Counted from the stretch's first letter, positions 35,043-44,748 are shown. The stretch: DNA of 61,031 nt from Candidatus Hodarchaeota archaeon (GCA_016839815.1 JAEOTM010000099.1:1-61031), one strand, 5' to 3'. Notes: generated from the sequence alone by a model not told the origin. Numbers and translations are program-made.

Positions 35043-35570
35043 CTAGCCTGATCTTACATGACTCCCACATTTATTACAGAAAAAGGCATTTCCGGGAAGT
35101 GTTGATCCACATGAAGAACATTTTCGCTTATTATCCATGTAAGAAGGACTAGAAGAGAATACGGGTTCTTTCTCATTTTCCACTTTATTAGAGAAGGGGC
35201 TAGAACTAAAAGGAGAGAAACTTGGGGTTGAAGACTCTTCACTTGGCGTATCAAAAAAGGAATGGTCGGGAGGAGAAGAAGTGGTACCTCTCTCTTCGGC
35301 AAAGTCAACTCGATTTGCTAGATTGTCCAATTTATCAGAGATTTGTGACATAATAGGCAAGAAAGGACAAGTTACACCTTGGCCTATATCCACTGAATTG
35401 GGAATGGAAGTAGATTCGGGACTGATCAGCTTAAAACCAATGCGTAATCCCTCTGTTTTTTCATTAATGGCAATTCCTTGTTCAAGTAATCCACGGATCA
35501 CTTCTTTCGCAGAATAAGAACGTCCACGAATTAGGATCCTACCAGAGACTTGATCAAGGGGTTGATTCAT
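35043..35570 (-). CDS. Protein with disordered Ser/Pro region and C-terminal zinc ribbon
   Basis: This 175-residue protein has an N-terminal domain of about 65 residues (SGRILIRGRSYSAKEVIRGL, EGLRIGFKLISPES), a Ser/Pro/Glu-rich disordered middle (about 95-145) and a zinc ribbon CSSCGSTLPGNAFFCNKCG with two CxxC pairs. Ribbons of this zinc_ribbon_2 type are common in archaeal and Asgard adaptor proteins. The middle is repetitive in the phrase FSPFSSSPFSN. It is convergent with the coiled-coil gene, 30 nt away. The function is unknown. Confidence 0.75.
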   Translation of the reverse strand: MNQPLDQVSGRILIRGRSYSAKEVIRGLLEQGIAINEKTEGLRIGFKLISPESTSIPNSVDIGQGVTCPFLPIMSQISDKLDNLANRVDFAEERGTTSSPPDHSFFDTPSEESSTPSFSPFSSSPFSNKVENEKEPVFSSSPSYMDNKRKCSSCGSTLPGNAFFCNKCGSHVRSG

Positions 35571-35939
35571 GACTTCGAGTCCTCAGTTACCTAGGGAGTG
35601 TCCCAAGATAATAAGAAAAAATATCATGTACGTATTATTGATAATATACTCTTAACTAAGAATCACCAATCCTGCACTACAATCACTTTGAAAGCTAATT
35701 CTAATTCATAGAAAAAGTTATGTGTAAGAAATCTTGCAAGAAATAAAGATTGATACTCTTCTCGACCATCATTGTTTCTCTTGTGCTAACATTATTCCTT
35801 ACACCATTCTCTGCGATTTAATCAAAAATTACGAATTCCTCAATAACAAGATTTTTGAAAATGAATAATTTTTAAAAGGATAAGCTGAAAAGACTAGAAG
35901 TGACAAAAAAAAGGATATAATTACTGTTGAGGTGAAAAA
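35571..35939. other. Intergenic region with divergent promoters, otherwise empty
   Basis: 369 nt of AT-rich DNA between the zinc-ribbon gene (minus) and the RAM-domain gene (plus). A TATA-like GGATATAATT lies about 25 nt before the RAM gene, whose ATG follows a GAGGTG ribosome-binding site at about 35930-35935. I saw no ORF, tRNA or strong hairpin. Confidence 0.5.
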
Positions 35940-36182
35940 ATGCCTGCTGCTTTTGTATTAGTTAATGCCGAAATCGGGTCAGAAGATGATGTACTAGATG
36001 AATTAAAAAGCACCAAAGGTGTTGTTGGTGCATGGATTGTTTACGGTGTTTATGACATCGTAGCTAAAATTGAAGCTGATTCTATGGAAAAACTCAAAGA
36101 AGTCATTACTACCAATATTCGTGGCTTAGAGAATGTTCGTTCAACCTTAACCATGATTGTTGTTGAAACGGCAAATCAATAA
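35940..36182 (+). CDS. Stand-alone Lrp/AsnC RAM (ligand-binding) domain
   Basis: This 80-residue protein is a complete AsnC_trans_reg fold (PAAFVLVNAEIGSEDDVL, GVVGAWIVYGVYDIVAKIEA, LKEVITTNIRGLENVRST) without the helix-turn-helix. Stand-alone RAM proteins assemble into dimers or octamers and bind amino acids, and may modulate full-length Lrp regulators. A GAGGTG ribosome-binding site is at the usual spacing. It is monocistronic. The ligand is unknown. Confidence 0.92.
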   Translation: MPAAFVLVNAEIGSEDDVLDELKSTKGVVGAWIVYGVYDIVAKIEADSMEKLKEVITTNIRGLENVRSTLTMIVVETANQ

Positions 36183-36364
36183 TACAAAGATCGGTAATAG
36201 ACGATTGGATGGACTAATTACAAGTAAATTTCTATTCATTCTCAGCTGTCCATCTTTTTTCTTTTTCTAAAGGCCTATTACTCCAATTTACGTACTCTTA
36301 TATATTACTATTAGATAATTAGTGTAGATTTCCTCTAATCAAATTAGACATATTCGGTGAATGT

Positions 36365-37063
36365 ATGAAGGAAATATTAACAGATATTTACTGGCTTCTT
36401 GGCCAGGGGTTTAATTGTAACGTGTTTATAATCGATTCAAATAAAGAAACGATTATGATTGACACAGGTGTGGGTAATACTCTTGGTCAGGCATTTAACA
36501 CAGATTCCTCGAATCTTGAAGCACTGCGACGAGCGATAAAGAATAAAAGAATTAACCACATCTTTCTAACTCATGGTCACATCGATCATATAGGTGGAAT
36601 CTTATCGCTTCGATCTGAAGTGGATTGTGAGATTTCCGCGTCCCACGAAGAGGCAATACATTTAACTTCAGGGAATAGTCCATATCTTGATCCAATCATG
36701 AACTCAACCTGTTCTGCTCTTGAAATTATCAGTAAAGTCGGAGAAGGGGATACAATTTCTGTTGGTGACTTTAATTTTCAAGTATTGGAAACTCCGGGAC
36801 ACACCAAAGGATCTTTGTCTCTATATGAAGAGGATAAGAAAATCCTCATTAGTGGGGATACAGTTTTTCCTCAAGGATCGTTTGGAAGAACGGATCTTCC
36901 TTCTGGGTCGAGTTCAGAACTTTTAAAATCATTAGAACGTCTATCTAATCTAGAAATTCATGTTCTATTGCCAGGACATATGCCACCTGTAATTTCCTCC
37001 ACCGTTATAAATTCTGTTAAAGATTCACTGCGAAATGCCAAGATGATGCTTTCTTATTATTGA
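36365..37063 (+). CDS. Metallo-beta-lactamase-fold hydrolase (glyoxalase II-like)
   Basis: This 232-residue enzyme has the MBL metal motif THGHIDHIGG at about 70-79 (HxHxDH), the later ligands in ETPGHTKGSL and SGDTVF, and LLPGH near the C-terminus. This set matches glyoxalase II-like thioesterases. No fused rhodanese or flavodoxin domain is present. The 3' end overlaps the convergent AK6-like gene by 39 nt, so the two transcripts are antisense at their ends. The substrate could be a glutathione-independent thioester; the sequence does not decide. Confidence 0.9.
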   Translation: MKEILTDIYWLLGQGFNCNVFIIDSNKETIMIDTGVGNTLGQAFNTDSSNLEALRRAIKNKRINHIFLTHGHIDHIGGILSLRSEVDCEISASHEEAIHLTSGNSPYLDPIMNSTCSALEIISKVGEGDTISVGDFNFQVLETPGHTKGSLSLYEEDKKILISGDTVFPQGSFGRTDLPSGSSSELLKSLERLSNLEIHVLLPGHMPPVISSTVINSVKDSLRNAKMMLSYY

Positions 37064-37546
37064 TTTAATGTGTTCGCAGGTATCTTGAACACTTCTATCA
37101 TCATTGTGGACTTCGAATATCTTTTCTGATGGGTAAAACTCTGTAAAATCATAATATAAGACATTCATTATTTCTGCTTCGATGTTTGACTCGATTTTTT
37201 CTTTTGAATAATCACGCTTCTCAAGTCGGTTCCTAAGAACATGGATTGATGTATGAAGAATAATGATATAATCAATTGGAAGATCCTGTAACACCATTCC
37301 ACCTGAGAGGCAAAGATTTACTTTCTTTTTCATTTTTTTAAGAAGTTCTTCTTTTAAAAGATCATCATCAACGATATAACTTTCTCGATCAATGTCATAT
37401 CCGAAATACAATCCCTCTTTTATGATAAGATCGTTTAGTTCTAGAAATTCCAGATTCAGATCATGGGATAAATCTTTTGCCACAGAGGTTTTTCCAGTGC
37501 CTGGCGTACCAGTAATATATACACGGAGTACGGAACTATTACTCAT
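37025..37546 (-). CDS. AK6/Fap7-like adenylate kinase
   Basis: This P-loop nucleoside monophosphate kinase of about 173 residues belongs to the AK6 (hCINAP/Fap7) family, which helps the final maturation of the small ribosomal subunit. The N-terminal VYITGTPGTGKTSVAKDL contains the P-loop GTPGTGKT. LNDLI, SYIVDDDLL and the LID arginines in RLEKRDYSKEKIESNIEAEI are typical. The frame is open from 37579, but the ATG at 37546 (SNSSVLRVYITG) is the simplest start. It overlaps the MBL gene at its 3' end by 39 nt. Another ATG is at 37555. Confidence 0.88.
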   Translation of the reverse strand: MSNSSVLRVYITGTPGTGKTSVAKDLSHDLNLEFLELNDLIIKEGLYFGYDIDRESYIVDDDLLKEELLKKMKKKVNLCLSGGMVLQDLPIDYIIILHTSIHVLRNRLEKRDYSKEKIESNIEAEIMNVLYYDFTEFYPSEKIFEVHNDDRSVQDTCEHIKSIIRKHHLGISQ

Positions 37547-37672
37547 GACAACCATCGTTCTTTTATCTATCAAGTTCAAACATGGCTTATCCCCGATTCA
37601 ACTTTATGTAGGTTTAAATTATTATCTTAATAAAGAGGTTGTAGAAAAGAGAAGATTCTATCCAGAAAATGG

Positions 37673-40162
37673 TTGTGTAATTTGAGTTCAATAATCTCAA
37701 TTGTCGCAGAAAAACCCTCTATTGCTAGAGCATTAGTTAGGGCATTCTCCATCGTTTATAAAATGAAATTTAAAAGCCGAAAAGGTCAAACACGGTATAA
37801 TTATATCTTCGAAGCCGAGCTGGATGAACAAAAAATTACTTTTTCTATTGAAACAACTGATTTTCGTTTAAAGAAGGGGGATACGTTACTCATTACAAGT
37901 GTGACTGGACATATTCTCAATTTTGATTATCCTCCTCCTTTTGATAAGGAAACAAACTGGCATAATTCTGATCCGCTCGAAATGGTTGAAATAGAACCAA
38001 TAGAAAGAGCTATTAATGAAAACATGGTAAATCATGTCAGTCATGTAGGAGCCCTTTCCAACGTGCTAGTAGTAGCTACAGATTGGGATGGTCATGGAGA
38101 AGCGATAGGTCGAGAAATTGTTGAAGTTGCTAGTAGAAATAATAAGAAAATCCATCATGGAAGAATGAGATTCACCAGCACGAATCCATTATCTCTGCAA
38201 CGTTCATTTGAATCCCAAACTGGGTTGAATTGGGACTGGATTCGTCAAGTTGACTCATTAAGAAAACAAGATTTACGAATGGGATCTTCTATCACTCGTT
38301 TCTTAACAGTTGGGGTTCAAGACCGGGGAATTCACAACCAAATGATTTCCTATGGCCCATGTCAGACTAGTGTATTATACTTAATTGCCAATCGTTATCT
38401 CGAGAATAAAACTTTTATCCCAGAGAAATTTTGGAAACTTTCTTTGAAGATTATTGTGAATGATAAACCACTGTTCCTCAATTGGCATGGCAATCCATCT
38501 ACCGATGAAGAATATGTCGATAATATCATTAAAAAGCTTGAAGCTGAAGAAATAGCAGTTATCAGCGATTTCAATGAAGAAATTGGTGTAATCCGCAGGC
38601 CGCTTCCTCTAGATACTGATACACTTGAAGCAGAGTGTTCCAATCTATTCAAAGTAAGTCCAAAGCAAATTTCTGATATCGCAGAACGTCTCTACAATAA
38701 TGGATTTATAACTTACCCTAGAACAGAAAGTTCATATTATCTTGAAAAGGATCTAACAAAATTAACTACAGCATTTACTAATCATGAGGAATTTGGGCAA
38801 ATTGCTCAAGAGTGTATAGATTTAGGGGGAGTTACCAACCCTTCTAAAGGGCGCTTTACAAAAGATCATGAACCTATAAAACCCGTGAAAGCAATAATTA
38901 AAAAAGACTTAGAGAAAACCTTTGCAAAGACTCCTTCAATTATTAATTTATCTTGGGCAATATATACTTACATTGTTTGGAGGTTTCTGGCAAGTGTTCA
39001 TATTGATGCGAAAACACTTGATCAGTACATAATCTTAACAGCCGGGGGAGAGGATTTTAAAGGAAAAGGGAAATTGATTATAGAACTAGGATTTCTAAAA
39101 TTCTATCAATATCGGAATATTGTCTCTACAGAGCTTCCAAAATTAGAAAAAAACACCGAATTTCCTTTTGAAATTAATAAACATCTGGGTTTTACTACAC
39201 CTCCTCCATTATGGAGCGAGTCTATGTTAATCCGGAAGATGTCTGAACTAAATCTGGGTACTGACGCCACACGATCATCTCATATTGACACAGTCCAGAA
39301 ACGGAGATATACTTCCCCTACTGGGACTCAACGCACGCTTATCCCAACTCCGCTTGGTCTCGCTTTGTATGATGTGCTCAATGACAACGCACAAGAATTA
39401 ATTCTTCCTGAAATTCGAGGAAAAGTAGAAGCATGGACACAACAAATTCGAGAGCACAAAAAAACTGCTGATGAAGTAGATAAGCTTGTTATTGACTTAA
39501 CCACACAAGGGATTATAGCTATGAAGTCAAATGAAGAAGATATTTTTTCCACTCTAGCGAGTAGCTTTAAAGAGATGACTGGAGTAGGCAGTGTCTTAGG
39601 GGTGTGTCCAGACTGTGAGGGAGATTTAATTCTATTTCAAGGTAAGAAAGGATCTCGTTTCTTAAAATGTACAAATCCACTCTGTGAAGCGAGTTTTCCT
39701 CTACCAAAAAAGGGGGAATTAATAAAGTTAGAGGGGGAACAATGTAGAATCTGTAATACTACTCCGCTATTGGTAACAGTGAAATACCATAATTGGATTA
39801 TGTGCCCAGTTTGTTGGACTCGTGAGGCGAGTGAAGAACAACCTTGGTTCTGTAGTGAATGTAACCAAGAAGAATGCCCGTATTCAGGTTCTTGGAAGGC
39901 CAGATCAAGTAATGAACCTGTGGGAACCTGTCCTGACTGTAATGGTGATTTATTCCTTCAGATAAAGGAAAATATTGCGCAAATTGAATGCAGTTCATGT
40001 CAAAAAGCTTGGAAAACCCCCAAACTTCGTCCTAAAATGTCCATTACATTAGGAAGACCATGTACAAATTGTGCAAGAAAAACCCTCTCAATTGTAAAAC
40101 AAGGAAAGAAACCCTATAGATTATGTGTATTTTGCTCCCTCTTCTATTTTGATGATTACTAA
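37673..40162 (+). CDS. topA: DNA topoisomerase IA (TopA/Topo III type) with zinc-finger tail
   Basis: This 829-residue type IA topoisomerase relaxes or decatenates DNA. It has the Toprim start SIVAEKPSIARALVRAF, Toprim acidic motif TDWDGHGEAIG, active-site Tyr in GFITYPRTESSYY (about 345-357) and the gate-domain SMLIRKMSELNLGTDATRSS. Several zinc fingers follow from about residue 643 (CPDCEGDL, CTNPLC, CRIC, CPVC, CSEC, CPDC, CSSC, CTNC, CVFC). The third acid of the usual DxDxE Toprim motif is His here. The start is TTG; a second in-frame TTG lies three codons later, and no ATG fits. It has no reverse-gyrase helicase part. Confidence 0.92.
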   Translation: MCNLSSIISIVAEKPSIARALVRAFSIVYKMKFKSRKGQTRYNYIFEAELDEQKITFSIETTDFRLKKGDTLLITSVTGHILNFDYPPPFDKETNWHNSDPLEMVEIEPIERAINENMVNHVSHVGALSNVLVVATDWDGHGEAIGREIVEVASRNNKKIHHGRMRFTSTNPLSLQRSFESQTGLNWDWIRQVDSLRKQDLRMGSSITRFLTVGVQDRGIHNQMISYGPCQTSVLYLIANRYLENKTFIPEKFWKLSLKIIVNDKPLFLNWHGNPSTDEEYVDNIIKKLEAEEIAVISDFNEEIGVIRRPLPLDTDTLEAECSNLFKVSPKQISDIAERLYNNGFITYPRTESSYYLEKDLTKLTTAFTNHEEFGQIAQECIDLGGVTNPSKGRFTKDHEPIKPVKAIIKKDLEKTFAKTPSIINLSWAIYTYIVWRFLASVHIDAKTLDQYIILTAGGEDFKGKGKLIIELGFLKFYQYRNIVSTELPKLEKNTEFPFEINKHLGFTTPPPLWSESMLIRKMSELNLGTDATRSSHIDTVQKRRYTSPTGTQRTLIPTPLGLALYDVLNDNAQELILPEIRGKVEAWTQQIREHKKTADEVDKLVIDLTTQGIIAMKSNEEDIFSTLASSFKEMTGVGSVLGVCPDCEGDLILFQGKKGSRFLKCTNPLCEASFPLPKKGELIKLEGEQCRICNTTPLLVTVKYHNWIMCPVCWTREASEEQPWFCSECNQEECPYSGSWKARSSNEPVGTCPDCNGDLFLQIKENIAQIECSSCQKAWKTPKLRPKMSITLGRPCTNCARKTLSIVKQGKKPYRLCVFCSLFYFDDY

Positions 40163-40377
40163 AGAACCAACTAAACACAAATTTCCTTTAGTAAAAAGCT
40201 TGAATTCACAATCTAAAGGGTAAGAATACAGATAGCACCAGATCAGTGATAACTCGAAAATCCCTTTAATACGAATAGAATAATATAAAATACTACAAGG
40301 GATAAATGAAATTCAATCGCATTCAATAATATGATTTCACCCTGAATGCCGTAATATTATTTCCTTCAGTGATCTAT

Positions 40378-42675
40378 ATGAGTTCTAACAAAAACTTTGG
40401 TAAAGATCCCGCCCCCTCTGCAATTCGCTACTTAGTTTTGTTAAGTGCGTTGGTTTCAGGAGTAACCGCCCTTTCATTCCTTCCGAAATTAGCTGGTTCT
40501 AGCACGGCAGAATCAAACTTCTATGAAGGGGCTATTCCAGTTTTTGCTGTATTTGGACTAATTTCAATTGTTGAATGGTTTTTTTTAGGTCGCTCTCGAA
40601 GGATCAGGGGTCCTTATGGATTTGCACTCATAGTAGAGACATTAAAATTCGTAGCTTTAGGAATTGGGGAAAGAGAGTATACAAGAAATGTTGCTAGTGC
40701 ATCGACTGGAGATTTCCTTCTCCTCCAATTAACGACAATAGCAATTCTTGTAACGCTTGCTGCCACGAAATTTTTAAGAACCAGGATTGAGGAAATCGCG
40801 CAAAGAGACATAAGCCGACATATTCTTAATCTTTTACCAACCATTTTAGTGATCCTCCTTTTTATGGGAACTTATATAACTGAAATTGCGGGTCTTGGAA
40901 CACCCCGTCAGAGACGTGAATTTGATACATACACAGAAAAGGAAATTGATTGGAGAATGTTTAATACTCCCACCTGGGACGCTACATATATCTTAGAAAA
41001 TCTCTTAGATCAATTTACAGCTGGATTAAACGCTCCTAATGTGGTTTTATTTAATGTCACGAGTGACGACCCAGCTGATTCGACTGAACCACCTGCATAT
41101 TGGCGAATATCTAATCTGGACGAATATATATATACTAATAAACCCCCTTATACTACTGATTGGGATCCAAGTACATCTGTTAAAAGAGATACATTTACTT
41201 ACTCTAGTAGTGTACCAGCTGATTCTCGTACTGCACGATTCACCGTTGAAATGCCTTTGGATCACAATAGTACTACTGTTGATGTTACTATTCATCCGAG
41301 TTTTCCAAATATGTTACCTACCACTTGGAATGGTCCATTAGGATCCTATGTTGATTCTAATTCATTTAATCTGTATGATAGTAATGATAGCTCTTTATCT
41401 CTTGTAAATCCAGCTTCAGAGCAAGCAAAAGAAGTCTTTCCTAACGCTGATCCTTCTGATTTTTTTGGAGTGTATGCAAACCTGCAGGTTTCAGAAACAT
41501 CGACTGAAGCTGGCCGTTTTGAATATACTATGGACTATCAGACTCCAGATATTCAAACAGCAGCAGCCTTTTCTTTATCCCGAACAGAAACAGCTTATTT
41601 AGACTGTATCGATCCTGTTACTTGGGAATCGATTAAATCTCGTTATCTTCAGCTTCCAGAGATAGTTCCTGATGGATACGATAATTATACTCATTGGGCA
41701 CCTACTGTTCTTGAAACCGCACAGGATTGGAATGATTCACTACAGACAGTCTTCGGGCAAGCTTATGCGAATATGTTAAAATTTGGAAATCAGGATAATT
41801 TTACTTTTGATCAGAACATGTGGCTTACTAATCAGGTTGCAGGTGATGATCTGATGGATCATCCAGCTCCATATGAAGATTATAATGAATGGTTCATTAA
41901 TCGAGGTAGTGGAGTATCCTTACATTTTGCTTCAGCATATACTATCATTAATCGACTACAAAATATTCCTTCCCGTGTGGTCATTGGCTATTTAGCAGGT
42001 AATGACTCTTATGTTTATAATGGAAAACGGGCAGTGACCTCTCGCTTCTTACACGCATGGTCAGAAGTATTGGTACCCATAGATCCTAATCCTCTATTTA
42101 ATGGGGATGAACGGCTAGAATGGATGAGCTTTGATCCACTCTTAAGCCAATTAGCCGAGGAATATGGGTATGATCTCCCTTCAGATATTATTCCACCGTC
42201 TAGTGACGAACAGACGACTTTTATCAGCGCAGACTATGATTTGGAAGCAAATGGAGTAGCCGGAGCCTATGCTGATGATTTAACTGCTAGAGCAACTGGA
42301 GATTGGATTTTTGGCCGTTGTAGAGTAAATAACAGTGAGTGGGGCCCAGGAACAACTCTTAATGATAGCGATTTTGTCTATGTATCTACACGCCTAATTA
42401 TCGTTCCTTCTATAGCTACTTGGTTACCTATTGGTAATGCTACAATAGATTTCTATGTGGCAACCACAACCGAGAACATAACGGGTACCCCAGAAGAAAA
42501 TGGAACATTTATAGGTACAGCAATCACTGATCCGAATGGTAGAGTTACACTACCCCTAACAATCAGTATTGCGCTCATTGGACCCAGAGATGTCAACTTT
42601 TATGCAATTGTTCGAGTAGGGGCAACATTGGTTAGAAAAATTGCTGTGTCGTACTCCTATACCATTTCTTTCTAG
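40378..42675 (+). CDS. Membrane protein with transglutaminase-like domain
   Basis: This 765-residue surface protein has about four transmembrane helices in the first 170 residues (SAIRYLVLLSALVSGVTAL, GAIPVFAVFGLISIVEWFF, LLQLTTIAILVTLAATKFL, ILNLLPTILVILLFMGTYI), then a large outside region. A transglutaminase-like core is at about 510-600 (VSLHFASAYTIINRL, IPSRVVIGYLAG, RFLHAWSEVLVPID, EWMSFDPLL). His and Asp of the triad are present, but the Cys position is Ser. The C-terminal 130 residues form a beta domain. This layout resembles TgpA-type proteins, although the last domain differs. The ATG at 40378 follows an in-frame GTG at 40369. Confidence 0.85.
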   Translation: MSSNKNFGKDPAPSAIRYLVLLSALVSGVTALSFLPKLAGSSTAESNFYEGAIPVFAVFGLISIVEWFFLGRSRRIRGPYGFALIVETLKFVALGIGEREYTRNVASASTGDFLLLQLTTIAILVTLAATKFLRTRIEEIAQRDISRHILNLLPTILVILLFMGTYITEIAGLGTPRQRREFDTYTEKEIDWRMFNTPTWDATYILENLLDQFTAGLNAPNVVLFNVTSDDPADSTEPPAYWRISNLDEYIYTNKPPYTTDWDPSTSVKRDTFTYSSSVPADSRTARFTVEMPLDHNSTTVDVTIHPSFPNMLPTTWNGPLGSYVDSNSFNLYDSNDSSLSLVNPASEQAKEVFPNADPSDFFGVYANLQVSETSTEAGRFEYTMDYQTPDIQTAAAFSLSRTETAYLDCIDPVTWESIKSRYLQLPEIVPDGYDNYTHWAPTVLETAQDWNDSLQTVFGQAYANMLKFGNQDNFTFDQNMWLTNQVAGDDLMDHPAPYEDYNEWFINRGSGVSLHFASAYTIINRLQNIPSRVVIGYLAGNDSYVYNGKRAVTSRFLHAWSEVLVPIDPNPLFNGDERLEWMSFDPLLSQLAEEYGYDLPSDIIPPSSDEQTTFISADYDLEANGVAGAYADDLTARATGDWIFGRCRVNNSEWGPGTTLNDSDFVYVSTRLIIVPSIATWLPIGNATIDFYVATTTENITGTPEENGTFIGTAITDPNGRVTLPLTISIALIGPRDVNFYAIVRVGATLVRKIAVSYSYTISF

Positions 42676-42944
42676 GAGTAAGGCAGAAGTACCCAATTAT
42701 TTGAGTTAAGACTACTTAAAAACTAGATTTTCGGGTTATTGATTCGTATACATAGAAGTAAAAACTTTTGAGTCCCAAGATGTCCCATTTCGCTTGAATA
42801 ACTTCTGATAAGAATTCCACGAAATAATCAATACATATAAATATAAGGCAAATTTAGATGATTTAATAGATATACTTGAGTATAATGGTAGAAAACACCA
42901 AACCAAGTAAATATCTTTTAACATTAATGGAGTACGACTAAATT

Positions 42945-43244
42945 ATGTCTAAAGATAAAGTCTATGGATATGGAATATCTATAATTACAATAATATTACT
43001 TCTCTTATACACATGGTTTTTACCAATCCAAAATTACTTCCCTGATTTTCTACAGGATCTAAATATTCTAAATGTGACAGTAACTGACGCATTATTGTGG
43101 CCAGTTTACTTGGCAACCTTAATGGTTGGGTTCATCATCGCTTGGATTGGAATAACTATGGCAACCACTCCACCTCCAGAGCCTATTGATCTCGATGATC
43201 TAAACCTAGAAGATGAAGATTTCGACGAAGAAGAGAAAGACTGA
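42945..43244 (+). CDS. Small two-helix membrane protein with acidic tail
   Basis: This 99-residue protein has transmembrane helices at about 10-27 (ISIITIILLLLYTWFL) and 53-72 (PVYLATLMVGFIIAWIGITM) joined by a short outside loop, then a cytoplasmic tail of about 25 residues rich in Asp and Glu. No family is recognised. It stands 269 nt after the transglutaminase-like gene and may belong with it as a small accessory protein. The DNA around it is strongly AT-rich. Confidence 0.65.
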   Translation: MSKDKVYGYGISIITIILLLLYTWFLPIQNYFPDFLQDLNILNVTVTDALLWPVYLATLMVGFIIAWIGITMATTPPPEPIDLDDLNLEDEDFDEEEKD

Positions 43245-43288
43245 AAACTAAGATCCTAATTTCTCTTTTTCTAGTTTTTAATTTTTTT

Positions 43289-44326
43289 TTATATTTCAGG
43301 ATCTGGAATTCCTAGAAGGTTATCTAACATATTTGGGAAATAAATAGCTATCAAAAATAACAAAACGATTATCATACCCGTGATCAATAATTGTTTGTCT
43401 AAAAATAACCTTTCAGCTTTTCGACTTGCGGCCGTATTCTTAGAGGTTAAGAATAGAAACCGAAAAAAGAGAAACGTTATCAATGGTAATGCACCAACAA
43501 TAAACACGGTTTCTTTCGGATGTTTATCAATTAAGTAGATAAAAATCGCCAGCATCTCAATCGCTATTATCGTTGAGAGGCTTTGATTTAGTAATTCGGG
43601 AGTATAACTCGAAAAGACGCCTTTATGCATTTGAGCTTCATCTCCAAGAAAAGAGAGATCTCCTATACGTTTTGCTATAGAAAGCATCATTGCTGTAATA
43701 AAACAGAGAATTATCAACCAAGGAGAGACTGATACTGAGATCAATACTGCTCCAGCAATCGCTCGCCAAACATAATTTACTGATATTGTTATAACATCAG
43801 CGAAAACTATCTCTTTAAGAAAAAGGGAATATGCTTGACTAGTAAAAAATAAGCCTATTATCACTAATGTAAAGGCTTTTATTGAAGGTCCAAATATTGT
43901 TGCTTCTTGGATTTCTTCCCCTTCTATCGTAAAAAGGTATACTGGAGAAGAATTACTTGGAAGAAGGAAAATTAACCCAGAAATTATAAGTGCCAAGACA
44001 ATCATTAATATAATCGCTTCACTACGCGAAATCTTACCCGAGGGTAAAGGACGATGTGATTTTTCTGGATGATGACGATCTTTTTCAATATCTCGAAAAT
44101 CATTAATGATGTAATTTAGCGAAGAAACCAAACAAAGGATAATGAAAGCAATTACAATTGGAATCCACAAATCTACCCGAACTAAATTCCGAGAAAAAAA
44201 TAAACCAAAAAATACAAGGAGGTTCTTATAGTATTGATGAGGTCGAAAAAGCGCAATAATGGCTTTCAAACGTTGAGTAATGGAATAATGTGGATCTTGA
44301 CTTGTGTTTGATGTATTATTATTCAA
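43289..44326 (-). CDS. UbiA-superfamily polyprenyl-phosphate phosphoribosyltransferase-like protein
   Basis: This 345-residue integral membrane protein has about eight or nine helices and the UbiA Asp-rich motifs: NYIINDFRDIEKDRHHPEKS (NDxxD) and, after the second half, KRIGDLSFLGDE. The start LFRPHQYYKNLLVFFGLFFSRNL matches decaprenyl-phosphate phosphoribosyltransferases (Rv3806c-like) better than quinone or lipid UbiA enzymes. In bacteria these use PRPP and decaprenyl phosphate for arabinan synthesis. In archaea the sugar-phosphate product might feed cell-surface glycans. It is monocistronic, and the substrate is inferred only. Confidence 0.85.
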   Translation of the reverse strand: MNNNTSNTSQDPHYSITQRLKAIIALFRPHQYYKNLLVFFGLFFSRNLVRVDLWIPIVIAFIILCLVSSLNYIINDFRDIEKDRHHPEKSHRPLPSGKISRSEAIILMIVLALIISGLIFLLPSNSSPVYLFTIEGEEIQEATIFGPSIKAFTLVIIGLFFTSQAYSLFLKEIVFADVITISVNYVWRAIAGAVLISVSVSPWLIILCFITAMMLSIAKRIGDLSFLGDEAQMHKGVFSSYTPELLNQSLSTIIAIEMLAIFIYLIDKHPKETVFIVGALPLITFLFFRFLFLTSKNTAASRKAERLFLDKQLLITGMIIVLLFLIAIYFPNMLDNLLGIPDPEI

Positions 44327-44379
44327 ACAGGTTTTCTCCTTGTGAGTTTAATGTCAATTTAAAAGCAGTGTAAGCTGAT

Positions 44380-44748
44380 TTACTCCTTACTATGTTGAAG
44401 CAGTTCAAAAAGCACCATACCTGGATCTAGATCATCTCCTATCGCAGCTAAGGTATTTTCCATATCGATTCGCAATACAACAAGATAACGGTTGGCCCGG
44501 CCTTCTTTCGCAACTATTCCCCGATTGTTTTTCATGACCATCTCATAAATCTCATCATTGGCCAATCTAATTGGCATTGCGATCTCTGATTCCATCACAG
44601 CTTGAATATTGGATTTAATAATAGCATTCACGAACGATTCCTGTCCAATCCGCTCAACAGCTTCGTAGTTTTTACTAAAATGTATTAAAGCTTTTAATTC
44701 CAGCTCATCCTGGATAGCGTTAAGTGTGATTGGCGTTTTCTGGGACAT
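44380..44748 (-). CDS. Conserved-looking small protein of unknown function
   Basis: This 122-residue soluble alpha/beta protein (LNAIQDELELKALIHFSKN, YEAVERIGQESFVNAIIK, ANDEIYEMVMKNNRGIVAKE, RYLVVLRIDMENTLAAIG) is not a family I recognise. Its start is an ATG opposite the GTG of the neighbouring membrane-protein gene; the 60-nt gap must hold both promoters. It lies between two membrane-protein genes. It may be a small regulatory protein. No nucleotide-binding or metal motif is apparent. Confidence 0.6.
   Translation of the reverse strand: MSQKTPITLNAIQDELELKALIHFSKNYEAVERIGQESFVNAIIKSNIQAVMESEIAMPIRLANDEIYEMVMKNNRGIVAKEGRANRYLVVLRIDMENTLAAIGDDLDPGMVLFELLQHSKE

Noticed and set aside
42736..42924. 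62-codon minus-strand frame between the transglutaminase-like and small membrane genes
   Set aside because: Aromatic- and Ser-rich with no signal; it looks like chance in AT-rich DNA.
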